Source: Mycolicibacterium aurum
GTDB taxonomy: Bacteria; Actinomycetota; Actinomycetes; Mycobacteriales; Mycobacteriaceae
Assembly: GCF_900637195.1 (NCBI RefSeq)
Contig: NZ_LR134356.1
Coordinates: 2,418,001 to 2,482,000, forward strand
Reading direction: 5' to 3'
Length of the DNA: 64,000 nt
The notes beneath the pieces were generated by a model. The model ran no database searches. It was not told the DNA's origin and saw only the letters and a program-made list of their open reading frames with translations. Below, piece by piece: positions 8,654-15,217 of the stretch; the stretch's first letter is position 1; each line of letters opens with the position of its first letter. The translations under genes were made by a program, and so were the position numbers.

Positions 8654-9126
8654 GCTGTTTCATCCTTGCCGTAGGAGGTGCGGAGGGTCTTGATGCCGTC
8701 GGCGGCGGCCCGGCGTGCGGCCGCGGGGGAGTTGCCGAGGATGACGGCGATCTCGGTGAAGGGCAGCCCGGCGAGGTGGTGATAGGCCACGGCGTGGCGT
8801 TGTTTGTCGGGCAGTCGCTGCACTGCCTCCCACAGGTCCGGGTCGCGGTCCGCGGGGTCGGCGCGGGCATCGGCGCGCTCGGGCAGCGCGTCGGTGGGGA
8901 CGGCGCGTCGTGACCGGGCCCGTCCGAGGTCCACGGCGCGCCGGTGTGCGATGGTCACGAGCCAGGCCTCGACGTTGGCGTCCTCCGGCAGGTCGGGATA
9001 GGCCCGCAGCGCCGACAGGAACGTCTCGGACCAGGCGTCTTCGGCGTCGACGGGTCCGACGACGGCGCGACAGACCCGCAACACCGTGGCGCCGTGGCGG
9101 GCCACCACCTCTTCGAATGGACGCAT
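8650..9126 (-). CDS. Short ECF-type RNA polymerase sigma factor
   Basis: A 158-residue protein with only sigma regions 2 and 4. Region 2 is DAEDAWSETFLSALRAYPDL followed by VEAWLVTIAHRRAVDLGR; region 4 is AVQRLPDKQRHAVAYHHLAG with the HTH PFTEIAVILGNSPAAARRAA. The frame is open far upstream, but the ATG at 9126 gives the normal ECF N-terminus. No anti-sigma gene is adjacent. It follows clpC2 by 41 bp and overlaps ogt by 4 bp. Targets are unknown; the ogt coupling suggests a DNA-alkylation or general stress role. Confidence 0.88.
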   Translation of the reverse strand: MRPFEEVVARHGATVLRVCRAVVGPVDAEDAWSETFLSALRAYPDLPEDANVEAWLVTIAHRRAVDLGRARSRRAVPTDALPERADARADPADRDPDLWEAVQRLPDKQRHAVAYHHLAGLPFTEIAVILGNSPAAARRAAADGIKTLRTSYGKDETA

Positions 9127-9167
9127 CGACACATCATGAAGACGCCGCGGCGGGTCCGGATGTGAGA

Positions 9168-9890
9168 TCACTTCGGGGCGAAGGCCTCCAGCGCCTCTGT
9201 GAGCTCGCGTTCGAAGCGGTCCCAGTCGATCCCGAGGCTGTGCAGGACGCCGTCGCCGTCTTCCTCCTCGTAGAGGGCCAGCAGGATGTGTTCGGTGCCC
9301 ACGTAGTTGTGCCCCAGCCGCAGTGCCTGCCGGAACGTCAGTTCCAGGGCCTTCTTGGCGCGCGCGTCGAACGGGATCAGGGCGGGGACGTCGCCGACGC
9401 TGGGCGGCAACGTGATCCGGTCGGCCACCGTGGCCGGATCGATGCCCTGCCCGATGACCAGACGTGCGGCCAGCCCGGTCGGATCGGCGAACAGGCCGAG
9501 GATCAGGTGCACCGGCTGGATCTCGGCGTTCCTCGCCTCGTGGGCCCTGTTCTGCGCCTGCACGATGACGGTGCGCGCGCGGTCGGTGAAGCGGCTGAAG
9601 CCGGCGGCCGGGTCGAGCGCGGCGGAGTCGGCTGGTGTCTTGGGGACGAAGCGTTTCTGGGCCGCCTGTTTGGTGACGCCCATGCATCTGCCGATCTCGG
9701 TCCAGGACGCGCCGGAGCGGCGGGCCTGGTCGACGAAGTGGCCGATGAGGTGGTCGGCGACCTCGCCGAGTGCCTCGGCGGCCAGGACGGCGTCGGTCAG
9801 CTGTTCGAGGGGTTCGTCGTGGACGGTGGTGATGACCTCGATCAGGTCGTCGAGCCGGACAGGGTGGCTGATCTTGGACGCGTCACTCAT
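9168..9890 (-). CDS. clpC2: ClpC2-type protein: HTH plus stand-alone Clp N-domain
   Basis: A 240-residue protein with no AAA+ ATPase module. Residues 61-81 (SWTEIGRCMGVTKQAAQKRF) form a helix-turn-helix; residues 98-240 form a double Clp N-terminal repeat (FTDRARTVIVQAQNRA ... IQPVHLILGLF, then PFDARAKKALELTFRQALRL ... YVGTEHILLALY). Mtb Rv2667 has the same layout and is known to bind the ClpC1-targeting antibiotic cyclomarin and protect ClpC1. Two palindromes lie directly upstream of the start codon, fitting autoregulation by the HTH part. Downstream are the sigma factor and ogt genes on the same strand. Confidence 0.92.
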   Translation of the reverse strand: MSDASKISHPVRLDDLIEVITTVHDEPLEQLTDAVLAAEALGEVADHLIGHFVDQARRSGASWTEIGRCMGVTKQAAQKRFVPKTPADSAALDPAAGFSRFTDRARTVIVQAQNRAHEARNAEIQPVHLILGLFADPTGLAARLVIGQGIDPATVADRITLPPSVGDVPALIPFDARAKKALELTFRQALRLGHNYVGTEHILLALYEEEDGDGVLHSLGIDWDRFERELTEALEAFAPK

Positions 9891-9911
9891 GCGTCAACCA
9901 TAGGTTGACGC
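9891..9911. promoter_or_regulatory. Palindromic operator 1 in front of clpC2
   Basis: Perfect inverted repeat GCGTCAACC-N3-GGTTGACGC. It begins at the base next to the clpC2 start codon (9890), so a bound protein would block either the promoter of a leaderless message or its translation start. The likely binder is the HTH of ClpC2 itself (inference). Confidence 0.75.
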
Positions 9912-9919
9912 ATCCGCAG

Positions 9920-9938
9920 CGTCAACCTTGGGTTGACG
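9920..9938. promoter_or_regulatory. Palindromic operator 2 in front of clpC2
   Basis: Inverted repeat CGTCAACC-N3-GGTTGACG, the same half-sites as operator 1, with centres 28 bp apart. It overlaps the stop codon of the upstream SRPBCC gene. Two copies at this spacing suggest cooperative binding. Confidence 0.75.
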
Positions 9939-10419
9939 ACTCACCACGCGGATATCCGCGCCGTACCGCCCGGTCCAGGATGCCGAGGGTCGCGCGCAGT
10001 GCCAGCTCGGAAACCACCGGGAAGATGCCGGCGTCGCGCCAGTGCTGGTCGATGTCGGACCAGTCGTAGAACGACGTGACGAGCGTGCCGTGCTCGGCGG
10101 GTTCGAGCCGGTAGCCGTACACGTGGCCGATCTGTGGCCGGATCTGACCCAGAATCGTCCACGCGATCAGGGCGTCCTGCTCGAACTCGCTGATCTGCAC
10201 CGTCACGTCATAGCGGCCGAGCTCGGGGAAGTCGTTGAGCGCTTCGCGGTCCATGTGGACGACGAATGTGTCGCCGACCGCGCGTACGGGTTCGCCGTCG
10301 GCGTCTTGCAGCATCCCGGTGGCGTCGATGGCCACGTGGCCCTGGGGGTCACACAGGACGGCGAAGATGTCGGCGGCAGGGGCGGCGATCGTGCGGGGCA
10401 CCTCGATGCGATCAGTCAT
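9922..10419 (-). CDS. SRPBCC (START-like) family protein
   Basis: A 165-residue protein of the polyketide-cyclase/START-like fold: N-terminus RIEVPRTIAAPAADIFAVLCDPQGHVAIDA, a mid WTILGQIRPQIGHVYGYRLEP, and VTSFYDWSDIDQHWRDAGIFPV. Such proteins bind hydrophobic ligands; the ligand here is unknown. Its 3' end contains half of the second clpC2 operator. It is divergent from the small AraC-type regulator, which may control it. Confidence 0.82.
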   Translation of the reverse strand: MTDRIEVPRTIAAPAADIFAVLCDPQGHVAIDATGMLQDADGEPVRAVGDTFVVHMDREALNDFPELGRYDVTVQISEFEQDALIAWTILGQIRPQIGHVYGYRLEPAEHGTLVTSFYDWSDIDQHWRDAGIFPVVSELALRATLGILDRAVRRGYPRGESSTQG

Positions 10420-10493
10420 GGCTCGATCGTGTCATGCAGTGGCATGGGTCACTCAAGTGTTTCGTTCTGCGCGAAGGTCGGGAATCCGAACGA

Positions 10494-10850
10494 ATGATGC
10501 GGGCAAACGACAAGAGCGCCATACAACCGAGGATGTTGCGCCGCGCGTTGGACTTCATCCAGGACAACGCCCAGTACGACATCACGATCCGCGATATCGC
10601 GGCGGCCGCCGACGTGACACCGAGGGCGATCCAGTACGCCTTCCGCGAGCACCTGGACATCACGCCGCTGGAGTACCTGCGGCGGATCAGGCTGGAGCGG
10701 GCACATCAGGAGCTCAAATCCGCCGATCCGGCGTATGACACGGTCACCTCGATCGCCGGGCGATGCGGGTTCAGCCATCCCGGCCGGTTCAGCAGTGCCT
10801 ATAAAGAGGTGTTCGGTACCGAGCCCAGCCGCACGCTGCGCAGCTCGTAG
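10494..10850 (+). CDS. Small AraC/XylS-type DNA-binding protein (domain only)
   Basis: About 118 residues consisting of little more than an AraC C-terminal DNA-binding domain. The two HTH motifs are visible: DITIRDIAAAADVTPRAIQYAFREH and, after PLEYLRRIRLERAHQEL, the segment VTSIAGRCGFSHPGRFSSAY-type second HTH. There is no sensor domain; upstream in the same frame the sequence is not protein-like, so this seems a true mini-regulator and not a truncation, although loss of an N-terminal domain cannot be excluded. Two adjacent ATGs (10494, 10497) could both start it. Confidence 0.82.
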   Translation: MMRANDKSAIQPRMLRRALDFIQDNAQYDITIRDIAAAADVTPRAIQYAFREHLDITPLEYLRRIRLERAHQELKSADPAYDTVTSIAGRCGFSHPGRFSSAYKEVFGTEPSRTLRSS

Positions 10851-10859
10851 ACGCCGGGA

Positions 10860-11279
10860 TTACATCGGGGTGAAACCGACTCCGTTGAACTTGCCGGCCT
10901 GCCAGCTGCCGTCCATGCAGACCAGCGGGCGGCCGTCGGGGGCTTGGGCGGCAGATTGCGGCTTGGGGCAGCGGCCGCCGATGTCCTGGACACCGAACAA
11001 CTCGTAGGTGATCTGCCACAGCCCCGTGTAGATCGGCGGCCACTGGTTGGGGATCCACCGGCACTGCATCGCCTGGCCGCCCGGTCCGCGGCCGAACGTG
11101 AAGCGATCCAGATTGGTGCACGCCCCGGCAATTTGGGCGTCGTAGCTCATTCCGGGGACGTCGGTGGCGTAGCGCCCGGGGTTGTCCGGATACATCGGTC
11201 CCGGTTCGGCCACGGCGCCGGGAGCTGCGCACAGGGCGGCAGCGGCGACCGCGGTCGCTGCGAACATTTCGCGGATCAT
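10860..11279 (-). CDS. Secreted mycobacterial protein of unknown function
   Basis: About 139 residues. The N-terminus MIREMFAATAVAAAALCAAPGAVA is a clear Sec signal peptide with cleavage near AVA-EP, which sets the start at 11279 (or the next Met at 11267) although the frame is open further up. The mature part has four cysteines (GACTNL, QCRW, GRCPK, LVCMDG), so two disulfides are plausible, and Pro/Gly-rich ends. It resembles the many small secreted proteins of mycobacteria; I do not recognise the family. Convergent with the AraC-type gene. Confidence 0.75.
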   Translation of the reverse strand: MIREMFAATAVAAAALCAAPGAVAEPGPMYPDNPGRYATDVPGMSYDAQIAGACTNLDRFTFGRGPGGQAMQCRWIPNQWPPIYTGLWQITYELFGVQDIGGRCPKPQSAAQAPDGRPLVCMDGSWQAGKFNGVGFTPM

Positions 11280-11531
11280 CTTCCACCCCTGCGTCGTCAG
11301 AACCCGTACCGGCGTACCGCGAAACATTAGCTCGTGACCCGCGGGTGCCGTGAGCTTTCGGTCCCCCGACACGATCTCGGCCCGCCACCCGGGGGGTAGG
11401 TGGCGGGCCGAGGGTATCGGGTCACTCACGTTCGGTTCTCAGGCGAACACCTTTGAAGCTATGGCCCCAACCTGAGAGCGGCCTAATAGCCAGTTAGGTC
11501 CCCGCTACGAAAGTGGCGACGCCAGTGGACG

Positions 11532-11837
11532 TCATCGGGCCTTCACTCGGAGCACCGACGCCGGGACCCAGTGCGTCACCGGGTCCTTCTCGCTGCCGTG
11601 GGTGACCCGGTAGGTGACCAGTCCCCACCAGCGGCCTTGTTCACTGAGGCCCCAGCAGGTCAGCAGTCCCTCGACGATCGAGTCCATCTGCAGACCCTTG
11701 GGGTGATAGCGGCCCTCGCAGTGCGGCTCTCGCGGGAACAGCGCGACCAGGTCGACCAGGACGGTTTGTGGCGGATGCACGCGGCGGAACACGGCGCGCA
11801 GCGGTTGGCCGCCGTGCCCGATCTGCTGCATCGCCAT
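11532..11837 (-). CDS. Conserved hypothetical protein, about 101 residues
   Basis: The reading frame from MAMQQIGHGG to VPASVLRVKAR looks coding (balanced composition, WGLVTYRVTHGS). The ATG at 11837 is preferred; a second at 11831 is possible. Features include PQTVLVDLVALFPREPHCEGRY and WGLSEQGRWWGLVTY, which may be a small beta-rich fold. It starts at an AT-rich stretch (TCATATGTTCGATAA region), which may hold the promoter. Function not recognised. It is followed downstream by the secreted-protein gene with a gap of about 250 bp. Confidence 0.6.
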   Translation of the reverse strand: MAMQQIGHGGQPLRAVFRRVHPPQTVLVDLVALFPREPHCEGRYHPKGLQMDSIVEGLLTCWGLSEQGRWWGLVTYRVTHGSEKDPVTHWVPASVLRVKAR

Positions 11838-11962
11838 CGTTCGATCATATGTTCGATAAGGCCGGCAGTGTGGGGGGATCGCTGTGACATCGCGCCGGTG
11901 CGCATATCGCCGGCACATACAGGAAAGGCCCGGCGAATGCCGGGCCTGAACTGCGGTAATGC

Positions 11963-12037
11963 TGGTGCGCGATACTGGGATTGAACCAGTGACCTCTTCC
12001 GTGTCAGGGAAGCGCTCTCCCGCTGAGCTAATCGCGC
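11963..12037 (-). tRNA. tRNA-Val (GAC)
   Basis: Acceptor stem GCGCGAT/ATCGCGC, D-loop TAGCTCAGCGGGAGAGC, anticodon loop CTGACAC with anticodon GAC, and T-loop GGTTCAATCCC. CCA is encoded (11963-11965). It is the downstream member of a three-tRNA minus-strand cluster. Confidence 0.95.
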
Positions 12038-12048
12038 CGGGAACACCT

Positions 12049-12122
12049 TGGAGGTGGAGACGGGAATCGAACCCGTGTGCACGGCTTTGCAGGCCGTTGC
12101 CTCACCACTCGGCCACTCCACC
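12049..12122 (-). tRNA. tRNA-Cys (GCA)
   Basis: Acceptor stem GGTGGAG/CTCCACC, anticodon loop CTGCAAA with anticodon GCA, T-loop GGTTCGATTCC, U discriminator as expected for tRNA-Cys, CCA encoded. Eleven bases separate it from tRNA-Val. Confidence 0.95.
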
Positions 12123-12149
12123 GCTGGGCTTGATGCCACTGCAACCCCG

Positions 12150-12222
12150 AGCGGATGACGGGATTCGAACCCGCGACCCCAACCTTGGCAAGGTTGTGCG
12201 CTACCAACTGCGCTACATCCGC
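12150..12222 (-). tRNA. tRNA-Gly (GCC)
   Basis: Acceptor stem GCGGATG/CATCCGC, D-arm TAGCGCAGTTGGTAGCGC, anticodon loop TTGCCAA with anticodon GCC, T-loop GGTTCGAATCC. CCA is not encoded. First gene of the minus-strand cluster. Confidence 0.95.
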
Positions 12223-12318
12223 GCGCCACGGGCGAGATCGTCGCCCGTCGCGATGCAGAACGATAGTCCACGCACTCCGGCGTACACAAATCCCTTGCTC
12301 GTCTCGGCGTGCCGAGGA

Positions 12319-12735
12319 TTAGAACAGGGTGTATCCCTGGCGGGAGAGGGTGAATCCGTGGCCGTCGGCGTTCGAGCACCGCATGCCGGCGGGCTCGCTG
12401 GTGCAACTGATCCCGCCCCCGGCCCGAAACTGGCCGTAGGTCAGCACGGGCCCGCTGCCCAAGGTGGTGTCGCCGGCGCAGACGAAGGCGGCCGGCCCCG
12501 TCGGGCCCAGGGTGATGCCCTGTCCGTAGTCGGTGAAGTCCGGACAGTCCGCCGGTCGAGGGGGAGGGTTCCAGTCCCGCGCCGCGATGTCGCACCGCAC
12601 CATGTCCTCGGCCAGGATGCATCCGATGTTGCCGCTCGGGGACGTGAAGCCGATCAGGTCGGCAGCGGCGACCGGGGCGCTGAACGCGGCCGCGCCGGCC
12701 AGCGCGGCCGCTGTCGTCCACACCCCGCACCCCAT
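12319..12735 (-). CDS. Secreted DUF6636-type protein
   Basis: About 138 residues. A signal peptide (VWTTAAALAGAAAFSAPVAAA) precedes a mature domain starting LIGFTSPSGNIGCIL. Cysteines at GCIL, VRCDI, ADCPDF, FVCAGD, ISCTS and MRCSN are spaced as in the actinobacterial family with the FxSPSGNIxC start and HGFxLSRxxYxLF end (DUF6636, by pattern). Such proteins are small extracytoplasmic disulfide-bonded domains of unknown role. An ATG at 12756 would add seven residues. It sits between the tRNA cluster and the plus-strand tRNA-Val. Confidence 0.8.
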   Translation of the reverse strand: MGCGVWTTAAALAGAAAFSAPVAAADLIGFTSPSGNIGCILAEDMVRCDIAARDWNPPPRPADCPDFTDYGQGITLGPTGPAAFVCAGDTTLGSGPVLTYGQFRAGGGISCTSEPAGMRCSNADGHGFTLSRQGYTLF

Positions 12736-12859
12736 GGCGCGCACATTACCGAGCAACGGCCTGGTAGGCGGGTTGACGGCGCGAACTCGGAGCCATCGGA
12801 TTCTGGGGTGAACGGTGCCGCGTGTTAACCTTCTGCCTCGTTCGCTTCGTCGAGTATCC

Positions 12860-12934
12860 GGTCTCGTAGCTCAGTGGGAGAGCGTCCGCCTCACACGCGG
12901 AAGGTCGCTGGTTCGAAACCAGCCGGGACCACCA
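12860..12934 (+). tRNA. tRNA-Val (CAC)
   Basis: Acceptor GGTCTCG/CGGGACC with one T-G pair, D-arm TAGCTCAGTGGGAGAGC, anticodon loop CTCACAC with anticodon CAC, T-loop GGTTCGAAACC, CCA encoded at 12932-12934. Confidence 0.95.
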
Positions 12935-13307
12935 CCAAAATCACAGGTTGAAGGCTGGATTTTCGACCCCTTCGGGCTCCCCGGGATACCGCCGGCGCCT
13001 TGCCGAATAGTCACGGTGGGGCCGACGTTGTTGCCGGGTCCCCGCCCGACAGTCGTGGCACCGTCCGCCACCCACCCGTCGCAGTGCCCTACGTTCGTCG
13101 CCTGCGAGGTCGCCCGACGTTTGGACCGCTATGCGGAACCGTATCGGCTAGATCGGACATAAAGCGCAGAAACGTATGATGGCTGCAGCGGCCACGCACT
13201 GCGACGTGGTCTGATGATGCTCGTCGTTGACGTTCGTGGACTATGGTCATACGCTTTGGGCAATTACGTCCATGCGCCCGGCCCATCAGCCGCCAGCGGA
13301 AGTTGAG
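12935..13307. other. Intergenic stretch between tRNA-Val and the P450 gene
   Basis: I see no supported gene in these 373 bases; open frames here have no recognisable motif. The right-hand part holds a good sigma-A-type promoter for the P450 gene (13227-13255) and an RBS (GGAAG) at about 13298. The stretch next to the tRNA 3' end shows no repeat of the tRNA end that would mark an attachment site. Confidence 0.5.
13227..13255 (+). promoter_or_regulatory. Putative sigma-A promoter of the P450/TetR pair
   Basis: TTGACG (13227-13232), a 17-bp spacer, then TACGCT (13250-13255), 53 bp upstream of the ATG. Confidence 0.5.
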
Positions 13308-14567
13308 ATGCCGATGACCGTGCCCACGCCCGCTCCGAATGTCTTCGACGCCGGCCTGCCCACATTCACGTACAGCCTCACCGCCACTCCGCAGGACATC
13401 CTCGGGGATGTGCGGACGGCGCAATCGTGCGCGCCCATGGCGATCGGTCCGCTCGGTCCAGAGATCCTCTCCTACGATCTTGCTCGGGAAATGTTACGAG
13501 ACAATAGGTTTCGTCTGCCGCCAGGCATCACGCTGGCAGCCCAGGGCATTACTTCAGGTCCGCTGTTCGACAAGCTGACGAGCAGCCTCCTCGGTCTGAA
13601 CGGTGCACCCCACGTCCGCCTGCGCAAACTGGTGTCCAAGGCGTTCACTCCGCGCGCGACGGCACGCCTTCAGGACACGATTCACGAGGTGATGAACGGG
13701 CTGATCGATCAGGTGATGGACGCCGGGCGGTGCGACGTCGTGACCGATATCGCGCGCCCCTATCCCACCCCGATCATCTGCGCGCTGCTCGGCGCACCCT
13801 CCCAGGATTGGCAGCTGTTCGCGGACTGGACCGAAGAGATATTCAAAGCCTTCAATTTCCAGACCGACGTCACATTCGATGAGTCCGCGATCATGGGGGC
13901 GTGGGGTGAACTCGACGCCTACGTCGACGACATGGTGGCCGCCCGTCGAGGCAGCCTGACCGATGACCTGCTCTCCGAACTCATTCGCGCCGAGAGCGAC
14001 GGCGACCGGCTCACTCTCGACGAATTACGCGGGCTGGCGGCCGGCTTCTTGATGGCGGGAACGGACACCACGCGAAACCAACTCGCCGCGTCGGTGCAGG
14101 TGCTCTGCGAGCATCCCGACCAATGGGCGAAGTTGCGCGACCAACCAGAGCTGGCGATGCAGGCGGTCGAGGAAAGCATGCGTCACTCCCCGGCGGCATG
14201 CATCGTGCCGCGGGTCGCCACCGAGGACGCCGAATTCGGCGGGTACACCTTCCCGGCGGGTACCTTCGTCCTCGTCAACACCCTTGCGGCCAATCGTGAT
14301 CCGGCGATCTATGACGACGCCGACCGCTTCGACATCGCACGCAAAGACGTCCCCGCCATCCTGACCTTCGGCGGCGGCGCCCACTACTGCCTGGGGGCGA
14401 ACCTCGCACGTCGCGAGCTGGCCGAAGCGCTCGTGGTCCTGACTCGACGTCTGCCTGCACCTCGTCGCGTCGGGCCGGCCCCGTGGAAATCCGTGCTCGG
14501 AATGACCGGTCCGACAACACTTCCCGTCGACTTCAGCAACAACAGGCTTGTGGCGGCCGATGCGTAG
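13308..14567 (+). CDS. Cytochrome P450
   Basis: A 419-residue cytosolic haem monooxygenase. The I-helix oxygen-binding motif is AGFLMAGTDTTRNQ, the K-helix motif is EESMRHSP (ExxR), and the haem loop is FGGGAHYCLGANLARRELAE with the thiolate cysteine. The start at 13308 is preferred because GGAAG stands 7 bp upstream; the frame is open about 80 bases earlier. Substrate and subfamily cannot be told. No ferredoxin gene is adjacent. The following TetR gene starts inside its last codons, suggesting an autoregulated pair. Some segments use A/T-ending codons more than the neighbours. Confidence 0.93.
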   Translation: MPMTVPTPAPNVFDAGLPTFTYSLTATPQDILGDVRTAQSCAPMAIGPLGPEILSYDLAREMLRDNRFRLPPGITLAAQGITSGPLFDKLTSSLLGLNGAPHVRLRKLVSKAFTPRATARLQDTIHEVMNGLIDQVMDAGRCDVVTDIARPYPTPIICALLGAPSQDWQLFADWTEEIFKAFNFQTDVTFDESAIMGAWGELDAYVDDMVAARRGSLTDDLLSELIRAESDGDRLTLDELRGLAAGFLMAGTDTTRNQLAASVQVLCEHPDQWAKLRDQPELAMQAVEESMRHSPAACIVPRVATEDAEFGGYTFPAGTFVLVNTLAANRDPAIYDDADRFDIARKDVPAILTFGGGAHYCLGANLARRELAEALVVLTRRLPAPRRVGPAPWKSVLGMTGPTTLPVDFSNNRLVAADA

Positions 14568-15177
14568 TCGCGGCTGGGCCGGTTGCACACCGACCTCAGA
14601 CGAAGAGGCGATTGCCCGCATTCTGGATGCGGTCGATGAGGTGGTCGCCGAAACCGGATCAGCGATGCGTCTGGCCGACGTCGCCCGCAGGCTCGGGGTG
14701 ACCCGCCAGACGGTGTATCGCTACTTCCCCAACGCCGACGCTCTGCTCATCGCCAGTGCGATGCGTGCAGCCGACGGTTTCATCGATCACGTCGTCGAAC
14801 ACGTGAGGGGAGACAAAGATCCCGTCACCGCCGTCGTTGAGTGCGTCTCATTCGCAGTCGAGAAACTCGCAGGCGATCCGCAGCTGGAGAGCCTCCTCGC
14901 CATGCGACCCGAAGGCGAAGCGATAACCTCGCTCACCTCCACAACGGCGATCACACTGTGCGTGTCGTTCTTCCACCGCCTCGACGTCGACTGGCAGCTT
15001 CACGGCTTCGACGACACCGCACTGCGCGGCCTTGCCGACATGACCCTACGCACACTGCAATCCATGCTGACCGACCCTGACCCAGCGTCACGCGAAGCGG
15101 CGACGTTGCGACGCTTCGTCTCTCGATGGCTCGGCCCGGCGATTCTGCACCAGCGGATGACGTCGGTGCAGATATGA
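14560..15177 (+). CDS. TetR family transcriptional regulator
   Basis: A 205-residue protein with an N-terminal TetR HTH: EEAIARILDAVDEVV, then MRLADVARRLGVTRQTVYRYFPNADALLIASA at about residues 36-67. The ligand domain is divergent. Its ATG overlaps the P450 stop by 8 bp, so it is translated with the P450 and probably represses that promoter. Confidence 0.9.
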   Translation: MRSRGWAGCTPTSDEEAIARILDAVDEVVAETGSAMRLADVARRLGVTRQTVYRYFPNADALLIASAMRAADGFIDHVVEHVRGDKDPVTAVVECVSFAVEKLAGDPQLESLLAMRPEGEAITSLTSTTAITLCVSFFHRLDVDWQLHGFDDTALRGLADMTLRTLQSMLTDPDPASREAATLRRFVSRWLGPAILHQRMTSVQI

Positions 15178-15217
15178 CAATCATCGGCGGCCCTCGACAA
15201 CGACCGCCCCGCCGCGG

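Noticed and set aside
7079..8674. Plus-strand open frame of 531 codons across the exported protein, PPOX and ogt genes
   Set aside because: The opposite strand holds three genes with clear motifs and signal peptide; the frame has no recognisable domain or RBS.
10266..10493. N-terminal sensor domain of the small AraC-type regulator
   Set aside because: The in-frame upstream translation is Arg-rich antisense of the SRPBCC gene; the protein probably starts at 10494.
12935..13226. Possible phage or island attachment site downstream of tRNA-Val
   Set aside because: I found no second copy of the tRNA 3' end and no integrase gene in the window.
13089..13424. Minus-strand open frame of 111 codons overlapping the P450 start
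   Set aside because: Overlaps a sound promoter and the P450 N-terminus; no recognisable protein features.
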